From Leptofilum sp050292445 (GTDB lineage Bacteria > Chloroflexota > Anaerolineae > Promineifilales > Promineifilaceae): a stretch of DNA of 7,477 bases. A program made the translations under genes and the position numbers. Location of the stretch: assembly GCA_050292445.1 (NCBI GenBank), contig JBNKLQ010000292.1, positions 1 to 7,477 of the forward strand. The letters run 5' to 3'. The notes below the pieces were generated by a model, which saw only the letters and a list, made by a program, of their open reading frames with translations, did not search any database and was not told where the DNA came from. Positions 1-6,036 of the stretch are shown here, in pieces. Position 1 is the first letter of the stretch. Every line of letters starts with the position of its first letter.

Positions 1-1483
1 GGCTGCCTTCCGTGGACACCTGGAACAGTTCGGTGACGGGTTCGGCAGGGGTTTGTTCTTCCGGGTTGACTTCAATCTGCTCTGCCAGCTGCCATTGCAA
101 AAAGTAGGGGCCGATTTGCAGCTTTTGGCCAGGCTGCCATAGCGTTGGCTTCTGGGGATCGAGTTTACGGCCGTCGTAAAAGGTCCCGCCGCGACTTTCT
201 ACATCCACAATGCGCCAGCCGTTGCCTACCTGTTCCAGCCGGGCATGGTGGCGCGAAACATCCAGCGAAGAAAGCACAATGTCGTTGTCTGAAGCGCGGC
301 CGATACTGATTTTGGCTTTGTTCATGCCAAAATGACGCGGGGCACGGCCCTGCCCGGTGATCACGATCTGGTCGCCGATAGCCGGTGGTGGCGAGGCGCG
401 CAAAATGGTTGGTTCCTGATCGGGGTCGCGTTCTGGTTGAGGTGCCTGACCTATTACTGGCAGCACTGGCGTGTTTTCTTCTTCGTCCTGGTCGTCGGGT
501 TGGGATGGAGGTGGAATGGGAACATCAGTTTCTGCCAAAGAAGTAAGTGGTGGTCGAACGGGCGCCGTTGTTTGGTCCTCGGTGAGCAAAGTGCGTAACG
601 CAACCACGGCAGCTTGCGGCGCAAACAGCATTGTGTCGGCGGCCGTCAGGCGGCTGGCGGCTTGCCGCAGGTCGTCGCCTAGCTGCTCCGCCATCTGGTA
701 GCGGTCTGCTAACGCATAGGCGGTGGCTTTGGCCACGATGTTGGCAATGTCGGCTGGGACGCCGGGGCGCAGTTCGCGCAGCGGCTGTTGTGGATCCGGT
801 AGCTGCCCAGCAATAAGCTGGTGCAAAATGACGCCCAGGCTGTAAATATCGGAACGGCCGTCAACGGATTGCCCTGCTTGCCGCTCTGGTGATAAATAAG
901 GCAGGTAGCGCCGCAGTGGACGGGCCATTTCGGGTGTAAGCCCTTGGGGAATGCCAGTATTGGGGATGGGGGAAAGGCCAAAGTCAGCCAGCATCGCTTT
1001 GAGTGCCGGATCGCCACTGCGTAACGGCCGTTCCAGCGATTTGAGCAAAATGTTCCCCGGTTTTAGATCGCCATGCAGCACGCCAGCCTGGTGAGCGTAG
1101 CCCAAACCTTCGGCAATTTGGGCAATGACATGCAGTGACTCATCCAGCCGTAGCACCCGGTCGCCCTGTGCTAGCAGTGCCAGAACCCGCTCCAGGCTGA
1201 TGCCTTCTACGTGGGCCGTTACCAAATAAAGATGACCGTTTTGCTGCCCAAAATCATAAAAAGGAACGATAGCTGGGTGTGTCAGCCGGGAAGCGGCCTG
1301 GGCGGCTTGCAAAATTTGTTGCTGACGGGCGGGCTGTTTGGTGAGACTGGGTTTAAGCAGCTTTAGCGCTACCGACCGCTCCAGATTCAGATCGGTGGCC
1401 CGGTAGACGGTGCCACTGCTGCCGCTGCCGATGTGGGCCTCAATTTTGTATTGTTCTAGCTGTTGACCTAGGTAGGTGTCCAT
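1..1483 (-). CDS. Serine/threonine protein kinase with C-terminal FHA domain (3' end outside window)
   Basis: A cytoplasmic-looking Hanks-type Ser/Thr kinase of the PknB family; 494 residues are visible and the frame stays open past the window edge. Residues 1-275 are the kinase domain: glycine loop GSGSSG (19-24), ATP lysine K41 in VALKLL, catalytic loop HGDLKPGN (137-144), DFG 167-169, SPE 198-200 and D212 in SDIYSLG. A Pro/Asp/Glu-rich linker (about 300-368) leads to an FHA phosphothreonine-binding domain (about 370-465) with GR 395-396, SRHH 410-413 and GTF 433-435. Oddities: the alpha-C glutamate expected 19 residues after K41 is Ala60, the HRD arginine is Gly138, and the FHA asparagine before GT is Gly432. 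The core catalytic Lys and Asp remain, so activity is plausible but regulation is probably not RD-type. The ATG at 1483 has no Shine-Dalgarno but sits just after a good promoter. No transmembrane segment is visible. The gene diverges from a histidine kinase. The family call is secure; the substrates are unknown. Confidence 0.93.
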   Translation of the reverse strand, partial: MDTYLGQQLEQYKIEAHIGSGSSGTVYRATDLNLERSVALKLLKPSLTKQPARQQQILQAAQAASRLTHPAIVPFYDFGQQNGHLYLVTAHVEGISLERVLALLAQGDRVLRLDESLHVIAQIAEGLGYAHQAGVLHGDLKPGNILLKSLERPLRSGDPALKAMLADFGLSPIPNTGIPQGLTPEMARPLRRYLPYLSPERQAGQSVDGRSDIYSLGVILHQLIAGQLPDPQQPLRELRPGVPADIANIVAKATAYALADRYQMAEQLGDDLRQAASRLTAADTMLFAPQAAVVALRTLLTEDQTTAPVRPPLTSLAETDVPIPPPSQPDDQDEEENTPVLPVIGQAPQPERDPDQEPTILRASPPPAIGDQIVITGQGRAPRHFGMNKAKISIGRASDNDIVLSSLDVSRHHARLEQVGNGWRIVDVESRGGTFYDGRKLDPQKPTLWQPGQKLQIGPYFLQWQLAEQIEVNPEEQTPAEPVTELFQVSTEGS

Positions 1484-1498
1484 ATTTTGTCAGTGGGC

Positions 1499-1527
1499 AT
1501 TATGTGCCGAAAAGGCGTACAAATCAA
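1499..1527 (-). promoter_or_regulatory. Sigma70-type promoter of the STK-FHA gene
   Basis: On the minus strand, a -35 box TTGATT (1522-1527, 4/6 match) is separated by exactly 17 bp from a -10 box CATAAT (1499-1504, 5/6 match). Transcription would start near 1492, only about 9 nt before the ATG at 1483. That leaves no room for a Shine-Dalgarno, and none is seen. Prediction is by consensus only. Confidence 0.5.
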
Positions 1528-1547
1528 TCGCCGATGGTCACGTTAAT

Positions 1548-1608
1548 GGAGACTGGAGATTGGAGATTAGAGATTTTTTCAATCTCCAGCCCCCAATCTC
1601 GGATCTCC
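1548..1608. repeat. Intergenic palindrome built from 7-nt units (GGAGATT family)
   Basis: The left arm is four 7-nt units (GGAGACT, GGAGATT, GGAGATT, AGAGATT; 1548-1575). The centre is TTTTC (1576-1580). The right arm is four inverse units (AATCTCC, AGCCCCC, AATCTCG, GATCTCC; 1581-1608). The arms pair over 28 nt with several mismatches. A run of seven Ts follows (1609-1615), which resembles a terminator on the plus strand. However, the element lies between divergent genes, so no annotated plus-strand transcript would reach it. The architecture matches the 9-nt-unit palindromes elsewhere in the window, so I read it as a dispersed intergenic repeat of unknown role. Confidence 0.75.
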
Positions 1609-1706
1609 TTTTTTTGTTTGTAGTATAGATTCTACCAGAGGTGACACCATGCAAGCTGCGTGAATACAAGGGTGTGGAAATATATAGGACGAAAATACTG
1701 TAAAAA

Positions 1707-1732
1707 ACGGCCGTTCCCAGTGAACGCCCCGT
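1707..1732 (-). terminator. Hairpin with flanking A/T tracts, terminator-like on the minus strand
   Basis: The outer stem ACGG/CCGT (1707-1710 with 1729-1732) and inner stem CGTTC/GAACG (1712-1716 with 1722-1726) flank a small internal loop, with apical loop CCAGT. Adenine runs lie on both sides (1702-1707 and 1733-1739). Read on the minus strand, the hairpin is followed by six Ts, the form of an intrinsic terminator. The left arm contains the octamer ACGGCCGT, its only copy outside a gene in this window. It would stop antisense transcripts coming out of the histidine kinase gene. Alternatively it is a structured leader or operator element. Confidence 0.35.
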
Positions 1733-1742
1733 AAAAAAATAG

Positions 1743-1770
1743 TTACAACAGCCAATGCCCATGTTAGAAT
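1743..1770 (+). promoter_or_regulatory. Putative extended -10 promoter of the CNB-histidine kinase gene
   Basis: TAGAAT (1765-1770, 5/6 match to TATAAT) is preceded by TG at 1762-1763, which makes an extended -10 element. A weak -35 candidate TTACAA (1743-1748, 3/6) lies 16 bp upstream. The predicted start near 1777 gives a leader of about 35 nt before the ATG at 1812. Confidence 0.45.
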
Positions 1771-1811
1771 GCAGCAAGTAATTTTGGAAGTTCAATAAGT
1801 GATGGTGGACC

Positions 1812-3002
1812 ATGACAATCCAAACAACTGTAAAAATTGACGAAGCAACCCTCAATCTTTTACAAACCGCTTTTCCCGATCTCAGCCGTAACAACATTGA
1901 GACTTTGAGCCAGGCAGGTGTTTACGAAGAGTATCCAGCCCATGTTGACATCTGCCAGGAAGGGGAAGAAGGCACCACCTTGTTTATCCTGGATCAGGGC
2001 GAAGTCGATATTATTGTCCATGCCAGCGACAATCAGGAAATCTTGGTGGACACCATTGGCCCCGGAACTTATTTTGGTGAGATGGCTTTCCTGGGCGAAA
2101 CGACACGCATGGCCACCATTCGTACCCGCGTTCCTACCCGCTTACTCTCTATTGAAGAAGAAGATTTTATGGCGATTGCCCAGGCAAACCCCAGCCTGCT
2201 GCGTACTTTGCTGCGGCAAATCATTGGCCATATCCGCCGCACGGACCGGGCTGTTATTAATGAACTAAACGTCAAAAATGCGGTGCTGCGTAAAACGTAT
2301 GCCGAGTTGGAAGCACAAGAAGCGTTGCGGACCCAATTTATTGCCACCCTGTCTCATGAGCTGCGCACGCCGCTTACTTCTATCAAAGGGTATTTGAGCC
2401 TGATCAATGGCGGGGCGATGAAGGGAGATTCGCTGCAATTGGCGCTGGATTCGATTACACGTAACGTCAACAAGATGGTTGGCCATACCAATGACCTGTT
2501 GATTTTGTACGAGATGCACCCGAAACGGCCGTCCTTTGAATACCTGGCAGTGGCAGACTTGCTCATCGAAGCCCTCAACTCGGCGCGCACCGTGCTCAAT
2601 GATCATGCGACACCAGTCACCATTGAGATCGATCCCGATGTGCCCCAGGTGTATGCCGACCGGCGTGGGCTGACCCTAGCTTTGCGCGCGCTTCTGGAAA
2701 ATGCATTTAAATACTCTCCGACAAAGGCACCGGTTGCGGTGCATGTTTCCTCTGTGGGAATCGAGGAGATCACGATTGCCGTTTCTGATAAAGGCATTGG
2801 CATTGCTCAAGATGACCAGGAACGGTTGTTTGAGCCATTTTTCCGTTTGGAAAAGGAACAGGGCGCGACAACGCTCTATCCTGGGCTGGGCATTGGTTTG
2901 ACGATTGCCAAATTTGTGCTGGACCGGCATGACGGCCGTATCTCAATCACCAGCACCCCCGATGTTGGCAGTACGTTTACCTTGCACCTTCCCCAAAAAT
3001 AA
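1812..3002 (+). CDS. Soluble sensor histidine kinase with N-terminal cyclic-nucleotide-binding domain
   Basis: A 396-aa cytoplasmic histidine kinase with no signal peptide or membrane segment. Residues about 15-135 are a Crp/cNMP-type domain; its phosphate-binding cassette keeps FGE (88-90) and the arginine in RMAT (R99), so a cyclic nucleotide ligand is plausible. A charged helix (about 143-176) connects to HisKA with H-box SHELRTPLT (phospho-acceptor H182). The HATPase domain shows an N-box (N297 in LLENAFKYSP), G1 DKGIG (326-330), an F-box (FF 343-344) and G2 GLGIGL (358-363). All catalytic boxes are intact. There is no fused receiver domain and no adjacent response regulator, so its partner is elsewhere. 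It diverges from the STK-FHA gene and lies upstream of an ABC ATPase in the same direction. The ATG at 1812 has only a weak upstream GGTGG, but the CNB domain begins directly after it. Domain assignment is secure; ligand and output are inferred. Confidence 0.94.
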   Translation: MTIQTTVKIDEATLNLLQTAFPDLSRNNIETLSQAGVYEEYPAHVDICQEGEEGTTLFILDQGEVDIIVHASDNQEILVDTIGPGTYFGEMAFLGETTRMATIRTRVPTRLLSIEEEDFMAIAQANPSLLRTLLRQIIGHIRRTDRAVINELNVKNAVLRKTYAELEAQEALRTQFIATLSHELRTPLTSIKGYLSLINGGAMKGDSLQLALDSITRNVNKMVGHTNDLLILYEMHPKRPSFEYLAVADLLIEALNSARTVLNDHATPVTIEIDPDVPQVYADRRGLTLALRALLENAFKYSPTKAPVAVHVSSVGIEEITIAVSDKGIGIAQDDQERLFEPFFRLEKEQGATTLYPGLGIGLTIAKFVLDRHDGRISITSTPDVGSTFTLHLPQK

Positions 3003-3010
3003 GAAGTGAT

Positions 3011-3024
3011 GCAGCAATTGCTGC
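3011..3024. promoter_or_regulatory. Perfect 14-bp palindrome before the ABC ATPase gene
   Basis: GCAGCAATTGCTGC is a perfect dyad, 9 nt after the histidine kinase stop codon. It lies just upstream of TACAAT (3032-3037), a 5/6 match to a -10 box with no convincing -35 partner. It could be an operator for a local promoter of the ABC gene, or part of a weak hairpin. It is followed by GCTCC rather than a T-run, so it is not a classical terminator. Confidence 0.3.
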
Positions 3025-3073
3025 GCTCCGGTACAATATTCACAGCAAAATCCATTCTGTTGTGAGAGCGCGC

Positions 3074-4114
3074 ATGAGCTTATCCCGCGAACCTTATCTG
3101 TCTCAAAATTCCAACACAAAAGAAGCTCAGCCATTGCTGGAACTGCGCCAGTTGAGTAAACATTTCCCCATTCGGGGCGGTGTTTTACAGCGGCAGGTGG
3201 GGGCAATTAAGGCGGTTAACCGGGTGAATCTGTCTGTATTTCCCGGAGAAACCGTCACGTTGGTGGGTGGGTCAGGCGCGGGAAAAAGTATTCTGGCGCG
3301 CACGGTGGTGCAGCTCATCCAGCCCACATCAGGGGTAGTGCTGTTTAACGGTGAGGAGTTGGCCAAGATGGGGCGGGCAGCGCAGCGGCTGGCCCGGCAG
3401 CAGCTGCAAATGACGCTGCAAGATCCTTACACGGCGCTGAATCCCAAAATGATGGTGTCTGAAATTTTGGCGGAGCCGCTGAAGATCCACAAATTAGGGG
3501 ACGGCCGTTCCCAAAAAGAGCGCATCGCCGAACTGTTGCAATTGGTGGGCCTAAATCCGTATTTTGCCGGGCGCTATCCTTATGAGTTCAGTGGTGGCCA
3601 GCGACAGCGATTGAATCTGGCGCGGGTGTTGGCTACCCAACCCAAGCTGCTTGTTGTCGATGATCCGTTGGCGGCGTTGGATACGGCCGTTCAATCTCAA
3701 CTCATCGAGCTGCTGGCAGACCTCAAGCAAAAGCTGGACCTAACACTGCTGCTCCTGGTGAGCAATCTGGCTCATGTACGAGCGATAAGCGACCGGATTG
3801 GCGTTTTGCACCTGGGGGAGATTGTAGAGTTGGGGGAGACGGAAGCGGTGTATGAACGGCCGTTACATCCCCATACGCAATTTATCCACAGCCAGACACG
3901 GCCGTTAGCTACAATCAATGACCGCGTCCAGCCCATTCAGCTAACTGGCCCAGCCCCCGATCCAGCCAACCTGCCCAGCGGCTGCAACTTCCGCACGCAA
4001 TGCCCCTACGCCACCGATATTTGCCGCGACGAACTGCCTCGGCTGCGCGATTTGGGCAAAGCGGACCAACCACACCTCGTTTCTTGCCACCATGCCGAAC
4101 GCTTTCAAGAATAA
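3074..4114 (+). CDS. Oligopeptide/dipeptide-type ABC transporter ATP-binding protein (OppF/DppF-like) with altered catalytic site
   Basis: A 346-aa nucleotide-binding subunit of the Opp/Dpp/nickel importer family, expected at the inner face of the membrane. Motifs (ATG numbering): Walker A GGSGAGKS (65-72), Q-loop Q116 in LQDPY, signature SGGQ (173-176), Walker B ending in D196, D-loop AALD. The family's C-terminal extension is present, with four cysteines (304, 310, 317, 338). Related transporters are reported, from memory, to hold an iron-sulfur cluster there. Two residues deviate: the catalytic glutamate after Walker B is Asp197 (DD not DE), and the switch histidine is Asn231 (SNL instead of SHD). 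This suggests slow or absent hydrolysis at its own site. No permease, binding protein or partner ATPase lies in the window. I chose ATG 3074; GTG at 3062 is an in-frame alternative adding four residues. Neither has a strong Shine-Dalgarno. Confidence 0.92.
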   Translation: MSLSREPYLSQNSNTKEAQPLLELRQLSKHFPIRGGVLQRQVGAIKAVNRVNLSVFPGETVTLVGGSGAGKSILARTVVQLIQPTSGVVLFNGEELAKMGRAAQRLARQQLQMTLQDPYTALNPKMMVSEILAEPLKIHKLGDGRSQKERIAELLQLVGLNPYFAGRYPYEFSGGQRQRLNLARVLATQPKLLVVDDPLAALDTAVQSQLIELLADLKQKLDLTLLLLVSNLAHVRAISDRIGVLHLGEIVELGETEAVYERPLHPHTQFIHSQTRPLATINDRVQPIQLTGPAPDPANLPSGCNFRTQCPYATDICRDELPRLRDLGKADQPHLVSCHHAERFQE

Positions 4115-4120
4115 CGTAGA

Positions 4121-4138
4121 TCAAGATTGTAATCTTGA
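4121..4138. repeat. Short perfect inverted repeat after the ABC ATPase gene
   Basis: TCAAGATT and AATCTTGA form 8-bp arms around a 2-nt centre (GT), starting 7 nt after the ABC stop codon. No T-run follows, so it is a poor intrinsic terminator candidate. The AGATT/AATCT core resembles the units of the longer palindromes in this window, and it may be a minimal member of that class. Confidence 0.5.
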
Positions 4139-4217
4139 CCGCCCTGCAACAATGCCTTGTTTTGCACGTAGAGGCTACCACGGGGCTGGGTGAGCCAGCC
4201 TATACTGCATGAAAAAC

Positions 4218-4221
4218 GAGG
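4218..4221 (+). promoter_or_regulatory. Ribosome binding site setting the start of the small helical protein
   Basis: GAGG with a 7-nt spacer before ATG 4229. It decides for this start over the in-frame GTG at 4190, which has no comparable site. A TATACT hexamer at 4201-4206 could be a -10 box, but no matching -35 is seen. Confidence 0.6.
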
Positions 4222-4228
4222 CAAAACC

Positions 4229-4663
4229 ATGAGTGAAGAAAAAGATTATCTCAAGATTGAGATTCCTGTAGAAGAAGAGGAAACCCCATTTGTGCCGGAA
4301 CAGCCAGGACCAACGGCCCTGCGCACAGGCGCAGATGCCGTTAAAAAACAAGCTGCCAGTGCTGCTAAACAGGCCTGGAACAGCGAGTTACGCAAAAAGA
4401 CAACCAAAGGGATGAAACGCGGAGCAACGGCCGTGGCCGGTACCGTCGCCGCTAAAAGCCAAAAAGTTGTCCAGGAGCGCGTGGTAAAAGCGGCCGAAGA
4501 ACAGGCCCGCCAGCAAACCGAAGCGCTCAAAACCAAAATCCGCGAAACGGATTGGCAGCATGAGGCCAAACAAGGCACCGCCAACGGCCTGCGCTGGCTC
4601 AGCACTCAGCTCAGCAAATTGGCCGAACGCTTTACCCCCAAAGAAACAACACAAGAGGAATAA
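4229..4663 (+). CDS. Small Ala/Lys/Glu-rich helical protein of unknown function
   Basis: A 144-aa protein I do not recognise. It starts with an acidic, Pro-containing segment (about 1-28, with an EEEE run). A long Ala/Lys/Gln/Glu-rich stretch follows (about 35-125) that should form extended amphipathic helix, interrupted by a small TAVAGTVAAKS segment. It ends with a tryptophan-containing helix and a polar tail. There is no signal peptide and no membrane span. The composition resembles LEA-like, phasin-like or nucleoid-associated helical proteins, but none of these is established. The start ATG 4229 is chosen because GAGG (4218-4221) lies 7 nt upstream; a GTG at 4190 would add 13 residues without a ribosome site. 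It follows the ABC gene after 114 bp and converges on pgk. High confidence that it is a gene, low on role. Confidence 0.8.
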   Translation: MSEEKDYLKIEIPVEEEETPFVPEQPGPTALRTGADAVKKQAASAAKQAWNSELRKKTTKGMKRGATAVAGTVAAKSQKVVQERVVKAAEEQARQQTEALKTKIRETDWQHEAKQGTANGLRWLSTQLSKLAERFTPKETTQEE

Positions 4664-4667
4664 TTAA

Positions 4668-4728
4668 CCACGGAGGGCGCAGAGAACACGGAGATTTTTT
4701 TCTCTCTGCGTCCTCCGTGTGCTCTGCG
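4668..4728. repeat. Intergenic palindrome built from 9-nt units (CACGGAG/CGCAGAG family)
   Basis: It lies between two convergent genes, 4 nt after the stop of the small protein and 10 nt before the end of pgk. The left arm is CCACGGAGG, GCGCAGAGA, ACACGGAGA (4668-4694). The centre is seven Ts (4695-4701). The right arm is CTCTCTGCG, TCCTCCGTG, TGCTCTGCG (4702-4728). Unit types alternate A-B-A on the left and, read inward as complement, B-A-B on the right, so full-register pairing is imperfect and slipped pairing is possible. Position suggests a bidirectional transcription barrier, but neither side has a T-run after the stem; the T-run is in the loop. Confidence 0.75.
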
Positions 4729-4738
4729 GTGAAAAGCT

Positions 4739-5953
4739 TTATTTCTCGTCTAGGGCCGCAATACCGGGTAGGGTCTTACCCTCTAACAGTTCCAGGCTGG
4801 CCCCGCCACCGGTGCTGATGTGGCTCATCTTTTCCGCCAGCCCTGCTTTGGTCACCGCTGCGGCCGAATCCCCACCACCAATGATGACTTCCGTGCCCGA
4901 CTCAACCTGCGCTGCCAAAATTTGCGCCAGTTGATTAGTAGCCGTGGCAAAGCGGGGGAATTCAAAGACGCCCATTGGCCCGTTCCAAACCACCATCTTG
5001 GCTCCTTGCAGCGCCTGCTTAAACGTCTCCAGTGACTTGGGGCCGATGTCTAGCGCCATTTTGCCCGACGGGATGCTGTCGGCGGCGACGGTCTCAGCAG
5101 CGGCTTCGGCATCGAACTTGTCGGTAACCACAAAATCGGTGGGCAGCACCAGGCGATCTCCAGCCATGCCCAGCAGACGTTTGGCTTCGGGCAGCGCGTC
5201 AGCTTCTACTAGGGAAGTGCCGGTTTCGTGTCCCTGCGCCTTGACGAAGGTGTTGGCCATGCCACCGCCAATCAGGATTTTTTCGGCGGTGTTAAGCAAG
5301 TTTTCAATGAGTTTGATCTTGTCGGAGATTTTGGCCCCGCCCATGATGGCGACGTAGGGGTGTGGTGGATTGGAAACGGCCGTTCCCAACGCACTCAACT
5401 CCTTCTCCATCAAAAAGCCGGCGACGGCCGCGCCACCTTTGGCCCGGATGGCCTGAGCCACGCCTTCGGTGCTGGCATGGGCGCGGTGCGCCGAACCAAA
5501 AGCGTCATCCACGTACAGATCGGCCAACGCGGCCAACTGCTGAGAGAGTTCTGCATTATTTTTCTTCTCGCCAGGATGGAAGCGAGTGTTTTCCAGCACC
5601 AGCACATCACCAGATTGCAGCTTGGCTGCAGCGGCAGTGACGTTTGGGCCGACCACATCATCGGCTGTTTGCACCGGGCAGCCCAGCAGTTCGCTCAACC
5701 GTGCAGCCACAGGAGCCATGCTAAATTGCGTATCTGCCGGGGAAGACGGCCGTCCCAAATGGGAGCACAAAATGAGTGCTGCGCCATTTTCCAGCAAATA
5801 GTTAAGCGTGGGCAGCGCCGCCCGGATGCGGGTGTCATCGGTTACCTGAATATCATCTTTGGGGTCTTTGCTGCTCAACGGCACGTTAAAATCGACGCGA
5901 ACCAGCACCTTTTTTCCATTTACATCAATATCTCGAACAGTTTTCTTATTCAT
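4739..5953 (-). CDS. pgk: Phosphoglycerate kinase
   Basis: Cytosolic glycolytic enzyme that transfers phosphate from 1,3-bisphosphoglycerate to ADP, and the reverse in carbon fixation or gluconeogenesis. At 404 aa it has normal length for bacterial monomeric enzymes. The substrate-binding N-domain shows VRVDFNVPL (DFN 21-23), R42, SHLGRP (64-69), ENTRFHPGE (121-129) and DDAFGSAHRAHAS (149-161). The nucleotide-binding C-domain shows GGAKISDKI (205-213), GGGMANTF (229-236), WNGPMGVFE (323-331), GGGDSAAAV (359-367) and STGGGASLELLEGK (380-393). Nothing essential is missing. The start ATG 5953 is fixed by AAGGAG 5 nt upstream. It is not beside gap or tpi, its usual partners. An unknown gene precedes it by 83 bp on the same strand with no clear promoter between, so co-transcription is likely. 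It converges on the small helical protein gene. Confidence 0.98.
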   Translation of the reverse strand: MNKKTVRDIDVNGKKVLVRVDFNVPLSSKDPKDDIQVTDDTRIRAALPTLNYLLENGAALILCSHLGRPSSPADTQFSMAPVAARLSELLGCPVQTADDVVGPNVTAAAAKLQSGDVLVLENTRFHPGEKKNNAELSQQLAALADLYVDDAFGSAHRAHASTEGVAQAIRAKGGAAVAGFLMEKELSALGTAVSNPPHPYVAIMGGAKISDKIKLIENLLNTAEKILIGGGMANTFVKAQGHETGTSLVEADALPEAKRLLGMAGDRLVLPTDFVVTDKFDAEAAAETVAADSIPSGKMALDIGPKSLETFKQALQGAKMVVWNGPMGVFEFPRFATATNQLAQILAAQVESGTEVIIGGGDSAAAVTKAGLAEKMSHISTGGGASLELLEGKTLPGIAALDEK

Positions 5954-5958
5954 TTTTA

Positions 5959-5964
5959 CTCCTT
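5959..5964 (-). promoter_or_regulatory. Strong ribosome binding site of pgk
   Basis: AAGGAG on the minus strand with a 5-nt spacer (TAAAA) before ATG 5953. It is the best Shine-Dalgarno in the window, which fits a highly expressed glycolytic gene. Confidence 0.85.
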
Positions 5965-5971
5965 CAAATAT

Positions 5972-6029
5972 CCACAGATTACACAGATTTCGCAGATTTT
6001 TTAATCTGTGTAATCTGCGAAATCTGCGG
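5972..6029. repeat. Intergenic palindrome built from 9-nt units (CAGATT family), upstream of pgk
   Basis: The left arm is CCACAGATT, ACACAGATT, TCGCAGATT (5972-5998). The centre is TTTT. The right arm is AATCTGTGT, AATCTGCGA, AATCTGCGG (6003-6029). The arms pair over 27 nt with five mismatches, because the second and third units are exchanged relative to a true mirror image. It sits 7 nt after the stop of the 281-aa gene and 7 nt before the pgk ribosome site. A T-rich run follows on the plus strand (TTTGTTTTT), where no gene would need it; none follows on the minus, transcribed strand. It could cause partial termination or RNA processing between the two genes. Confidence 0.78.
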
Positions 6030-6036
6030 TTTGTTT

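Larger units (their letters stand above)
1484..1811. other. Divergent intergenic region between the two kinase genes
   Basis: These 328 bp contain no credible gene. A 119-aa frame on the minus strand crosses the repeat and the start of the histidine kinase, with no recognisable protein content. The region holds an outward promoter for each flanking gene, a 7-nt-period palindrome (1548-1608), and an A-tract-flanked hairpin containing an ACGGCCGT octamer (1707-1732). It is the only stretch over 300 bp without a gene. Confidence 0.8.

Noticed and set aside
332..1017. Several short frames on both strands inside the kinase gene
   Set aside because: All overlap the continuous kinase-FHA frame, whose catalytic and FHA motifs are unmistakable.
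1538..1897. 119-aa open frame on the minus strand across the divergent intergenic region
   Set aside because: It is read partly from the 7-nt repeat and partly antisense to the histidine kinase start. It has no ribosome site and no recognisable domain.
3882..3890. TTATCCACA, a perfect DnaA-box consensus
   Set aside because: A single copy inside the ABC gene coding sequence, with no cluster, AT-rich unwinding region or dnaA nearby. Expected by chance.
4201..4206. TATACT as the -10 box of a promoter for the small protein
   Set aside because: No -35-like hexamer is found at 15-19 bp spacing, so support is too weak for a feature.
4190..4228. Earlier GTG start for the small helical protein
   Set aside because: No ribosome site precedes 4190, whereas ATG 4229 has GAGG at 7 nt spacing and begins the acidic segment naturally.
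4668..4728. Simple bidirectional rho-independent terminator
   Set aside because: The location fits, but there is no T-run after the stem in either direction and the arms are not mirror images. Kept as a repeat, with termination only a possibility.
5228..6004. 258-aa open frame on the plus strand
   Set aside because: It is the antisense shadow of pgk and ends in the repeat. The opposite strand has every phosphoglycerate kinase motif and a strong ribosome site.
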